This document shows, piece after piece, positions 24,986 to 31,459 of a stretch of 31,459 nucleotides of DNA; position 1 is the first letter of the stretch, and each line of letters starts with the position of its first letter. The stretch covers positions 857,527-888,985 of the forward strand of contig NZ_GL629647.1 of NCBI RefSeq assembly GCF_000185845.1, written 5' to 3'. The position numbers were made by a program, and so were the translations under genes. The DNA is from Segatella salivae DSM 15606. Its GTDB lineage: Bacteria > Bacteroidota > Bacteroidia > Bacteroidales > Bacteroidaceae. Below the pieces are notes generated by a model. It did not search any database and was not told where the DNA came from. It saw only the letters and a program-made list of their open reading frames with translations.

Positions 24986-25021
24986 TGACAAATTTGCCAG
25001 TGTGATATGACACAACTGACA
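24986..25021. promoter_or_regulatory. Two paired TGNCA sites upstream of groES (possible activator sites)
   Basis: TGACAAATTTGCCA (24986-24999) and TGACACAACTGACA (25008-25021) both have the form TGNCA-N4-TGNCA and start 22 bases apart, about two helical turns. The unit is itself near-palindromic. A longer direct repeat, TGATATGACA, precedes both (24981-24990 and 25003-25012). They lie about 40-75 bases upstream of the predicted groES start. Confidence 0.45.
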
Positions 25022-25032
25022 GATATAAAACA

Positions 25033-25073
25033 AGAGTTTCTATGCCTCAATGAAGGACACAATTAGAGACTCT
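25033..25073 (-). terminator. Terminator of the SGNH-hydrolase operon
   Basis: AGAGTTTCTA (25033-25042) pairs with TAGAGACTCT (25064-25073) with one mismatch, with an inner CCT/AGG pairing. On the minus strand a T-rich TTGTTTTAT follows. It lies about 37 bases beyond the stop of the hypothetical exported protein. Confidence 0.6.
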
Positions 25074-25109
25074 TTACTTGTCAAACTCCTACCATTGTTT
25101 ATCCATTCA

Positions 25110-25910
25110 CTACCATTCCGCTGTAGCTTTTACTGAAGTTTCCGGTTTTGTCAACGACGAAAGACCTGTTGGAGAAACCACTTCTGCATCATAAAACAAA
25201 ATAAAAAGTTTTGCAAAATTAGAGATTCCAACAATAATTTTCATCTTTCCTTGCTGCCATTCTGCCCGTGGTAACACAGCTCCTCCACTACAAAGGCGAA
25301 ACCAATTGCTATCCAACGGCTTACTATCTTCACCTTTCTTCAATGCACTAAGCAAAGGAATTACATATTCCTTTTGTGGTTTCCCATACCTTTTATTTAG
25401 ATATGTCACAACCTGATTGGTCAAATCCACTAATTTATTATGTCTCTCAACATTGAAAACGGCATAAGAAGTTCGGTTTTCTCCCTCTTTATCGTCAGCT
25501 AAAACAGTCTTTGGCATATAACAAAGAAAGCCTTCCAACTCATTGGGTGAAGGCGTATAGATTGTCAAAGAGACCAATTTACCTTCGTAAAAATAACTTC
25601 TTCCAGTGAAAAATAAAGGAGAAGGATTCTTCAAATACTGCAAATAATCATCAAGAGTGATAGGTTCGGCCCAGTTGACTGATGTCGTTTCGGCATCAAA
25701 GTCAATACCCGCAATACTCAATAAATATCGTCCTGGCACCTCATCAGGCTTACCCACCTCTGTAGCATCCTTCATTTTGAGTGCCTGTTGATAGTGTTCT
25801 TCTTCGGTCATTCCAAGCCAATAATATCCTAAAATAGGATGATTTTGTGCATGAACAAACGAAAATGCACTCATAAGCACAAGGAGAAGTAAACATTGTT
25901 TCAGCTTCAT
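25110..25910 (-). CDS. Hypothetical exported protein
   Basis: I do not recognise the family. The 266-268-residue product has a clear signal peptide (MKLKQCLLLLVLMSAFSFVHAQ, likely cut after HAQ), with no lipobox, so it should be periplasmic or secreted. The mature part is soluble and mixed alpha/beta, with YYWLGMTEEEHYQQALKMKDA near its start, suggesting a short helix. There is an in-frame ATG two codons upstream (25916), but MKLK is the more typical start. It lies about 58 bases after the SGNH-hydrolase gene on the same strand and shares its terminator, so it probably belongs to the same operon and may act in the same extracytoplasmic process. Confidence 0.7.
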   Translation of the reverse strand: MKLKQCLLLLVLMSAFSFVHAQNHPILGYYWLGMTEEEHYQQALKMKDATEVGKPDEVPGRYLLSIAGIDFDAETTSVNWAEPITLDDYLQYLKNPSPLFFTGRSYFYEGKLVSLTIYTPSPNELEGFLCYMPKTVLADDKEGENRTSYAVFNVERHNKLVDLTNQVVTYLNKRYGKPQKEYVIPLLSALKKGEDSKPLDSNWFRLCSGGAVLPRAEWQQGKMKIIVGISNFAKLFILFYDAEVVSPTGLSSLTKPETSVKATAEW

Positions 25911-25968
25911 TGTCATATCAAAAAGGATTTAATTCAGTTAGGTATAATTCATTTTATTTTATGAAAAA

Positions 25969-27390
25969 TCATTTTTTCACGTCACATTCAGACAAATCTT
26001 CGGCAATGATTTCAGCCATTTTTGCAGCTCCTTCAGCTGTTGGATGAATGCCATCAGCCTGCATTAACTCGCCATATGGTGCATATTTTGTGTGCAAATC
26101 AATGATTTTACAATGTCGTTTGCGTGCAACCTTACGTATAATCGGCATAATCGCGTTTGCAATCACCGAGTCATTAATATTCCAAGTGGGTTTGAATGCA
26201 GGAATAGGTGTGGCAAGATATACCTTTGGATGAGCTGGAAGAGCCTGTAAAGTGTCAACCATTGCCAACAAATCTCGTTCAAAGCCGTCATTAAAGCGCC
26301 AGTTTTCAGGCTTTGAATCATTTGTTCCGAGCTTTAATACCACTATATTAGGATTGAAAGCCAGTGCATCTCGCCACGCCAACTCATTGACATAGGGTAA
26401 ATCTCCGCGTCGAAGTAGAGTACGTGCTGACACTCCAAAGTTTCTTACCGCAAAGCCTTTACCAAGCAGTTGCTGCAACACCGCGGGATAACCTTTTTCA
26501 CTTGCCAGGTCTATTCCGGCTCCATCTGTAATACTATTGCCTATACACGCCACGCGAATAGATTGTGGAGTCGCAATCGGTTGATGGTTTTCAAGCCATG
26601 AATTGACATCATCAATCAGCAGCTTTCGACAAACATCATCTGCCAACAAACCAAAATCGTGCCCACCCTTAGGATAAATAAAGAGCGAACAATTATTGCC
26701 GTTGCCTCGCATTGCAGTATAATAAGCCACACCATTCTGTAGAGGATTGACAACAACATCATCGTTTGTCAGAAACAAAGCAGCTTCGGGGGTGAGATGA
26801 CGTCTCACAAATGGTGTGACAGACCAAGTTTCATTAACTGACTGAACAGCGTTTTTCGAAGGCAAAGCGACATCTGCCAATAATCCACTTCTTTTCAAAT
26901 CAATTCCTGAAATTACAGGATTGAATAACAAACTAAAGTTGGGTCGCTCTGCAAACGAAGCCTTACAAGACACCATTGCAGCGACATATCCGCCAACTCC
27001 AAAGCCCATTATACCTATATCATAAGGGTTAAGATGCCAGCAAGAAGCACTATCACGCAACAGCTTTATAGTCTCTTCGGCCTTTGTTGTCAATTGAAAC
27101 GTGTTACGACCTGACAACTTATCTTTCAAAACAAAGAAGGAAACGCCTTGTTCGATGAAAGACTTCTTCAGTGCATTGAGCAGTGAAGATTGGCACGTTT
27201 GTTCTTGATTGTCATAACACAACGCTACAATTGCCCGTCCATGTGACTGATTAACAAGATTCCCTTCTAAGTTTTTGTGTATAATTTTGTGGTACACAAC
27301 CTGCTTTTCAGCCTTGTTATGTTGGGCATAGAGGGGGATTACAGACAGCGACAACGCTAAGACAAACAAATACTTAATAATGGATTTCAT
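25969..27390 (-). CDS. Exported protein with degenerate alpha/beta-hydrolase domain and intact SGNH hydrolase domain
   Basis: The protein is 473 residues from the ATG at 27390; a GTG at 27417 lies within the promoter and is rejected. The signal peptide ends near YAQ. Residues about 32-270 resemble a dienelactone-hydrolase/esterase fold. However, the nucleophile elbow GFSxGG is GFGVGG (129-134), so the serine is gone, while an Asp-bearing LTNDD loop (about 208-211) and GGH (H244) remain. Residues about 277-470 form an SGNH/GDSL hydrolase with all blocks: GNSITDG (Ser286), NFGVSARTL, GTNDS (Asn357) and DGIHPT (Asp446, His449). An esterase acting on acetylated glycans is the likeliest role, by analogy with Bacteroidota carbohydrate esterases, but the substrate is unknown. 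Confidence 0.82.
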   Translation of the reverse strand: MKSIIKYLFVLALSLSVIPLYAQHNKAEKQVVYHKIIHKNLEGNLVNQSHGRAIVALCYDNQEQTCQSSLLNALKKSFIEQGVSFFVLKDKLSGRNTFQLTTKAEETIKLLRDSASCWHLNPYDIGIMGFGVGGYVAAMVSCKASFAERPNFSLLFNPVISGIDLKRSGLLADVALPSKNAVQSVNETWSVTPFVRRHLTPEAALFLTNDDVVVNPLQNGVAYYTAMRGNGNNCSLFIYPKGGHDFGLLADDVCRKLLIDDVNSWLENHQPIATPQSIRVACIGNSITDGAGIDLASEKGYPAVLQQLLGKGFAVRNFGVSARTLLRRGDLPYVNELAWRDALAFNPNIVVLKLGTNDSKPENWRFNDGFERDLLAMVDTLQALPAHPKVYLATPIPAFKPTWNINDSVIANAIMPIIRKVARKRHCKIIDLHTKYAPYGELMQADGIHPTAEGAAKMAEIIAEDLSECDVKK

Positions 27391-27416
27391 TTTTATTGCT
27401 ATTAGAATATCACCCA

Positions 27417-27446
27417 CAAAGATAAAGATTTTTATTTAGATTCAAT
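27417..27446 (-). promoter_or_regulatory. Predicted promoter of the SGNH-hydrolase operon
   Basis: TATCTTTG on the minus strand (27417-27424) matches TAnnTTTG, and ATTG (27443-27446) lies 18 bases upstream as an imperfect -33. The start would be near 27410, giving a leader of about 20 bases to the ATG at 27390, which supports that start. Confidence 0.55.
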
Positions 27447-27764
27447 GGACTTAATTCGTAGAAAAATATTCATCAGTTTGTAAACTGAGGCAAAAGGTTG
27501 CATCATTAGACCTATTTCACTCAATAAAATGACGCATTTCACACTGTAAAACAATACAAATCAAAACACATCATGAAGGCTAACATAATAAAGAATATCC
27601 GACTTTATCAAGTAATCCAACATTCCAGCCAGCCCCATCTAAAATAACATAGCTTATGTTTATCTAAGAAATCAAAAAAGAAGGCTGATATCTTCCCAAA
27701 TATTTTCAAAGGAAAAAGCAAGTTAAAAAAGACCTTACAAACCCATAAAACTAAATTATTTTTT
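27447..27764. other. Gene-free stretch between divergent SGNH-hydrolase and sppA genes
   Basis: No plausible coding frame is visible. The stretch contains copy B of the dispersed repeat (27501-27553) and is otherwise AT-rich. Confidence 0.55.
27501..27553 (+). repeat. Dispersed intergenic repeat, copy B
   Basis: This copy begins CATCATTAGACCTATTTCAC, shares ATAAAATGAC exactly with copy A, and ends CTGTAAAACA. It is about five bases longer than copy A because of the segment GCATTTCACA before the shared end. It lies in the middle of a divergent intergenic region. Confidence 0.55.
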
Positions 27765-27772
27765 TATCTTTG
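27765..27772 (+). promoter_or_regulatory. Predicted -7 element of the sppA-lpxK-pnp operon
   Basis: TATCTTTG is a perfect TAnnTTTG match. No clear TTTG is seen 19-20 bases upstream. The start would be near 27779, giving a leader of about 110 bases. That leader contains a 9-bp inverted repeat (27790-27798 with 27836-27844) and a 19-codon frame starting at 27790. Confidence 0.5.
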
Positions 27773-27888
27773 CATCTATATATATAATAATGTGTTGTAA
27801 GAGATTCTCAGCAACCACGCAAATGACAAACGAAAACAACACATATTAACTACAGATTAATAAATAACAAGCAAATAAGAATAAACGT

Positions 27889-29655
27889 ATGAAAGATTTC
27901 TTCAAGAATGTTCTCGCCACAATGTTGGGCATTTTCCTCTTTGGATGTGTAATGAGTATCATTGGATTCCTTTGTCTCATTGGACTAATTGCCACTTCAT
28001 CAACAACCACAAAGATTGATAAGAATTCGGTTTTAGTGCTGAAACTTGATGGCAATATGACTGAACAGAACGAAGAAAATGTGATGAACAGCTTACAAGG
28101 TGTGTCGACTTTGAGCTTTGAAGGCACTATGAATGCCATTAAAAAAGCCAAGGAAAACGACAAGGTTGCAGGCATTTATCTCGAAGCCGGGCAATTCGGC
28201 GCAGACTTAGCTCAAGCAGAAGAAATTGAGAAAGCACTGCAAGATTTCCGTAAATCGGGGAAATGGATTATTGCTTATGGTGAAGATTACAGCACACTTA
28301 GCTACTACTTAGCCTCTGCAGCGAATAAAATCTATATGAATAAGCAAGGAGGTGTTGAGTGGGCCGGTATCGGAGGAGAGAAGGTTTACTATAAGAATGC
28401 GTTGGCAAAATTTGGCATTAAGTTTATCACTACAAAGGTAGGTAAATACAAAAGTGCCGTAGAACAGATGACCGCTGATAGCATAAGTGATGCTGATCGC
28501 GAACAAACACAACGCTATCTTGATGGTTGGTGGAACACGATTCTTACGACAGTAGCGCAAAATCGGCACTTAAACAAGGATAGCCTCAACGCATACGCCG
28601 ACCGCGTTATCAGCTTAGAACCGGCTGAAAACATATTGAAATATAAGATGGTCGATGGACTTATCTACAACGATGATATCTCGGGAGTTGTCAAAAAGCA
28701 GTTAGGCATTGATCAAGATGACGATATCAACAAGATAACTGTTGATGATTTGAACGACGATGAAGAGCAAGTTTCAGGCAAACACATTGCAGTTTATTAT
28801 GCGTATGGAGACATTGTTGATAAAGCTTCGCCTCAAAGTATCTTCCAAGATGCACGCCAAATTGTAGGAAATGACATGTGTAAGGACCTAAAAGACCTTG
28901 CTGATGACGATGATGTGGAAGCTGTTGTGATCAGAGTAAATTCAGGTGGTGGCTCAGCTTATGCATCTGAGCAGATATGGCACCAGATAAGTGAGCTCAG
29001 AAAGGTTAAACCTGTCGTTGTTTCGATGGGCGGTGCAGCAGCTTCTGGTGGATATTACCTCAGCTGTAATGCCGATTGGATTATTGCCGACCCTACAACC
29101 ATCACTGGAAGCATAGGAATCTTTGGACTATTCCCTGATTGGAGCGAACTACTTACCAAGAAACTTGGAATCAAATACGCTGAGGTGAAAACCAATCGCA
29201 ATGCCGTTTTCGGTGCATCAGGTCATCCATTTACTCCCGAACAGCTTTCATTGCTACAGCAAAATATAAACAGAGGCTATATGCTTTTCAAAAAACGAGT
29301 TGCTGAAGGGCGTCAGCTGCCAATGTATCTGGTAGAGAAAATTGCGCAGGGTCGCGTGTGGTTAGGCCAAGATGCCATAAAGTTGAAACTGATAGATCAG
29401 CTTGGTGGCTTAGACGATGCTATCGAAAAAGCTGCAAAATTGGCTAATCTCACAGACTATAAAACAGCTTCTTATCCATCACAATTAAGCAGTTGGGAGC
29501 AACTAATTGGCAGTTATACAGGAAGCGATGACTTGCTTGATAGTAAGATGCAAAGCTATTTAGGTGAATTCTACGAGCCATTCAAGATTATGAATGACAT
29601 TAAAACCATAGATAAAGTACAGGCACGCATGCCTTATATTATCAAAATTAAATAG
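27889..29655 (+). CDS. sppA: Signal peptide peptidase SppA, 67K type
   Basis: This membrane-anchored serine/lysine protease degrades cleaved signal peptides and some envelope substrates. An N-terminal membrane helix (about residues 10-36) is followed by two tandem ClpP-like domains. The general-base lysine is in VGKYKSAVEQMTADSIS (K188), in the first domain. The nucleophile serine is in SMGGAAASGGYYLSC (S386), in the second, and NSGGGSAYASEQIW (351-364) is the usual substrate-binding segment. The length of 588 residues matches the long two-domain form. It is the first gene of a plus-strand operon, with lpxK three bases downstream. Confidence 0.95.
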   Translation: MKDFFKNVLATMLGIFLFGCVMSIIGFLCLIGLIATSSTTTKIDKNSVLVLKLDGNMTEQNEENVMNSLQGVSTLSFEGTMNAIKKAKENDKVAGIYLEAGQFGADLAQAEEIEKALQDFRKSGKWIIAYGEDYSTLSYYLASAANKIYMNKQGGVEWAGIGGEKVYYKNALAKFGIKFITTKVGKYKSAVEQMTADSISDADREQTQRYLDGWWNTILTTVAQNRHLNKDSLNAYADRVISLEPAENILKYKMVDGLIYNDDISGVVKKQLGIDQDDDINKITVDDLNDDEEQVSGKHIAVYYAYGDIVDKASPQSIFQDARQIVGNDMCKDLKDLADDDDVEAVVIRVNSGGGSAYASEQIWHQISELRKVKPVVVSMGGAAASGGYYLSCNADWIIADPTTITGSIGIFGLFPDWSELLTKKLGIKYAEVKTNRNAVFGASGHPFTPEQLSLLQQNINRGYMLFKKRVAEGRQLPMYLVEKIAQGRVWLGQDAIKLKLIDQLGGLDDAIEKAAKLANLTDYKTASYPSQLSSWEQLIGSYTGSDDLLDSKMQSYLGEFYEPFKIMNDIKTIDKVQARMPYIIKIK

Positions 29656-29658
29656 GAG

Positions 29659-30840
29659 ATGAGAACAGAAGGTGACTTCATACATATAAATGAATGGTTG
29701 ATTCCATTGAGTTGGCTTTATGGAATAGGAGTCGGCTTTCGTAATCAACTATTCAATATTGGGCTGTTAAAGCAACATGACTATGACATTCCCATCATTT
29801 CGGTGGGCAATATCACTGTTGGCGGTGCAGGAAAGACCCCTCATGTGGAATACTTAATTCGTTTGTTGAAAGACAAAGTAAAAGTGGCTGTGCTTTCACG
29901 TGGCTATAAACGCAAGACTCATGGTTATGTTTTAGCCAACGATAGTTCGACAGTGACTGACATTGGAGATGAACCTTACCAGATGAAACAGAAGTATCAA
30001 GACGTACATATCGCCGTAGATAAAAAACGTGTTGACGGGATTGCCCATATCACGGGTGATGCAGAGACTAATGATACCGATGTGATTTTGTTAGATGATG
30101 CTTTCCAACATCGTTATGTTAAACCAGGAATTAATATCCTTCTTGTAGACTATCATCGGTTAATCATCTATGATAAGCTGCTTCCGGCTGGGAGATTACG
30201 TGAGCCTCAATCGGGAAAGAATCGTGCAGACATAGTAATCATTACGAAATGTCCTAAAGATTTAAAGCCCATGGAGTTTAGAGTACTCACAAAAGCCATG
30301 AATCTCTATCCATATCAGAGTTTATATTTCACCACGATTGAATATGAATCACTGACTCCCCTCTTTGCAAAAGAGAAGTCTACGATAGAAAAAGAGGCCT
30401 TAGAAGACAAGCATGTAATGCTAATTACTGGGATAGCTTCGCCCAAACAAATTATCATCGACTTGAAACCACATGTGAAAGAGATGACAACATTGGCCTT
30501 TTCAGATCATCATCAGTTTAAGAGCAAAGACATCATGAAGATTAACGAGACTTTCAATGCTATCAAAGGAGAAAAGATTATCGTTACAACGGAAAAAGAT
30601 GCTACGCGACTTGAGCAGCTCGATGGACTCAGTGAAGAGGTGAAACAAAATCTATATGTACTTCCAATTAAGGTGAAGTTCATGATCAACCAAGAAGAAG
30701 AATTTAATGATAAAATTATAGACTATGTACGAAAGAATTCAAGAAACAGCATCCTGGTTAAAGGAAAGGATGGTCACAAGTCCAAAGACAGCCATAATTC
30801 TGGGCACAGGCCTCGGACAATTAGCTTCAGAGATAACTGA
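29659..30840 (+). CDS. lpxK: Tetraacyldisaccharide 4'-kinase
   Basis: LpxK phosphorylates the 4' position of the lipid A disaccharide at the inner face of the inner membrane. The N-terminus holds the membrane-associated helix and the P-loop SVGNITVGGAGKTPH (48-62). VLSRGYKRKTHGYV, IGDEPYQMKQKY, DVILLDDAFQHRYVKPGINILLVD and LLPAGRLREP are all classic LpxK motifs. The protein is 393 residues, somewhat long because of a basic, polar tail of about 38 residues (ending RTISFRDN) encoded in the 116 bases that overlap the next gene. The start follows the sppA stop by three bases. Confidence 0.95.
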   Translation: MRTEGDFIHINEWLIPLSWLYGIGVGFRNQLFNIGLLKQHDYDIPIISVGNITVGGAGKTPHVEYLIRLLKDKVKVAVLSRGYKRKTHGYVLANDSSTVTDIGDEPYQMKQKYQDVHIAVDKKRVDGIAHITGDAETNDTDVILLDDAFQHRYVKPGINILLVDYHRLIIYDKLLPAGRLREPQSGKNRADIVIITKCPKDLKPMEFRVLTKAMNLYPYQSLYFTTIEYESLTPLFAKEKSTIEKEALEDKHVMLITGIASPKQIIIDLKPHVKEMTTLAFSDHHQFKSKDIMKINETFNAIKGEKIIVTTEKDATRLEQLDGLSEEVKQNLYVLPIKVKFMINQEEEFNDKIIDYVRKNSRNSILVKGKDGHKSKDSHNSGHRPRTISFRDN

Positions 30841-31459
30841 AAGTTATGAATTCCCATATAGTGAAATACCCAACTTTCCAGTGTCTACCGTTGAAGGTCA
30901 TGCCGGGAAACTAATCTTTGGAAAGTTAGGAGGTAAAGACATCATGGCTATGGAAGGTCGTTTCCATTACTATGAAGGCTATAACATGAAGGAAGTTACA
31001 TTCCCGGAACGCGTCATGTACGAGCTGGGAATAGAGACTTTGTTTGTTAGTAATGCATCAGGAGGCATGAATCCTGAATTTAAGATTGGTGATTTGATGG
31101 TTATAAAAGACCATATCAATTTCTTCCCAGAGCATCCGTTGCATGGAAAGAACTTTCCAACGGGGCCACGTTTCCCAGATATGCACGAGGCCTATGACCA
31201 TCAACTCATTGCGTTAGCTGATGAAATTGGTAAGGAAAAAGGAATTCGATTAATGCATGGAGTCTATATGGGAGTACAAGGACCAACGTTTGAAACACCG
31301 GCAGAATATCGCATGTATCACCTTATGGGGGCTGATGCTGTTGGCATGAGTACCGTTCCAGAGGTAATCGTTGCACGCCATTGTGGCATAAAAGTATTTG
31401 GAATCAGCATCATTACTGACTTAGGAGGTTTCGATGTTCCAGTTGAAGTGAGTCATGAA
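30725..31459 (+). CDS. Purine nucleoside phosphorylase (3' partial)
   Basis: The enzyme cleaves purine nucleosides with phosphate to give free base and ribose-1-phosphate. From the ATG at 30725 the frame is open to the window end (245 codons seen of roughly 270 expected). Motifs are AIILGTGLG (phosphate loop, 23-31), STVEGHAG (54-61), MEGRFHYYEGY (76-86), LFVSNASGGMN, GVYMGVQGPTFETPAEYRM, GADAVGMSTVPEVIVARH (base/ribose binding) and SIITDLGG at the edge. It starts inside lpxK in another frame, overlapping it by 116 bases. A later start is possible (ATG at 30770, MVTSPKTAIIL), which would shorten the overlap to 71 bases. Confidence 0.93.
   Translation, partial: MYERIQETASWLKERMVTSPKTAIILGTGLGQLASEITESYEFPYSEIPNFPVSTVEGHAGKLIFGKLGGKDIMAMEGRFHYYEGYNMKEVTFPERVMYELGIETLFVSNASGGMNPEFKIGDLMVIKDHINFFPEHPLHGKNFPTGPRFPDMHEAYDHQLIALADEIGKEKGIRLMHGVYMGVQGPTFETPAEYRMYHLMGADAVGMSTVPEVIVARHCGIKVFGISIITDLGGFDVPVEVSHE

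Noticed and set aside
24910..25030. CIRCE/HrcA operator upstream of groES
   Set aside because: I looked for TTAGCACTC-N9-GAGTGCTAA and found nothing close. The repeats present are of the TGNCA type.
27391..27417. N-terminal extension of the SGNH hydrolase from a GTG
   Set aside because: It would put charged and hydrophobic residues ahead of a normal signal peptide, and the GTG lies inside the -7 element.

Overview
The window looks like chromosomal DNA from a Bacteroidota member, most likely Prevotella or a close relative. Reasons: a SusC/SusD pair with a companion lipoprotein, hardly any Shine-Dalgarno sequences, promoters of the TTTG-N19/20-TAnnTTTG type, a GH133/GT4/GH57 glycogen cluster, and an LpxK gene running into a purine nucleoside phosphorylase gene. 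Base composition is low-to-moderate GC throughout. I see no insertion sequence, phage gene, CRISPR array, rRNA or tRNA. The species call is inference.

Layout. 1-6700: the 3' part of a polysaccharide utilisation locus (SusC-like transporter cut by the window start, SusD-like lipoprotein, fibronectin-III/beta-helix lipoprotein), closed by a strong hairpin terminator. 7215-8868: a small operon of a cytidylate-kinase-like protein and LrgA/LrgB. 9086-13788 (minus): glycogen operon of debranching enzyme, GT4 glycosyltransferase and a GH57 protein that seems to have lost its catalytic residues. 14034-16916: a Crp/Fnr regulator (+), then miaA and gapA (-). 17173-17598: mscL (+), followed by 740 bases of mostly empty intergenic DNA. 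18341-22709 (minus): an apparent cell-wall-salvage and nucleotide locus read as candidate small RNA or leader, 58-residue membrane protein, AmgK-like kinase fused to a RapZ C-terminal domain, MurU-like nucleotidyltransferase, guaA. 22951-25021 (minus): groES-groEL behind a sigma-54-like promoter. 25110-27390 (minus): a secreted two-domain hydrolase and a hypothetical exported protein. 27889-31459 (plus): sppA, lpxK and pnp, the last cut by the window end.

How the parts work together. The kinase-RapZ fusion and the MurU-like protein would make UDP-MurNAc directly from salvaged MurNAc, and the RapZ-type domain may add amino-sugar sensing. The most interesting spot is just upstream, where a complete promoter and an intrinsic terminator enclose about 120 non-coding bases. 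RapZ proteins in enterobacteria are small-RNA adaptors that sense glucosamine-6-phosphate, so a structured RNA next to a RapZ-domain fusion merits an experiment, although a simple attenuator leader is equally compatible. Other points of note are the probable GH57 pseudoenzyme, the dead alpha/beta-hydrolase domain in front of an intact SGNH domain, and the groES promoter region.
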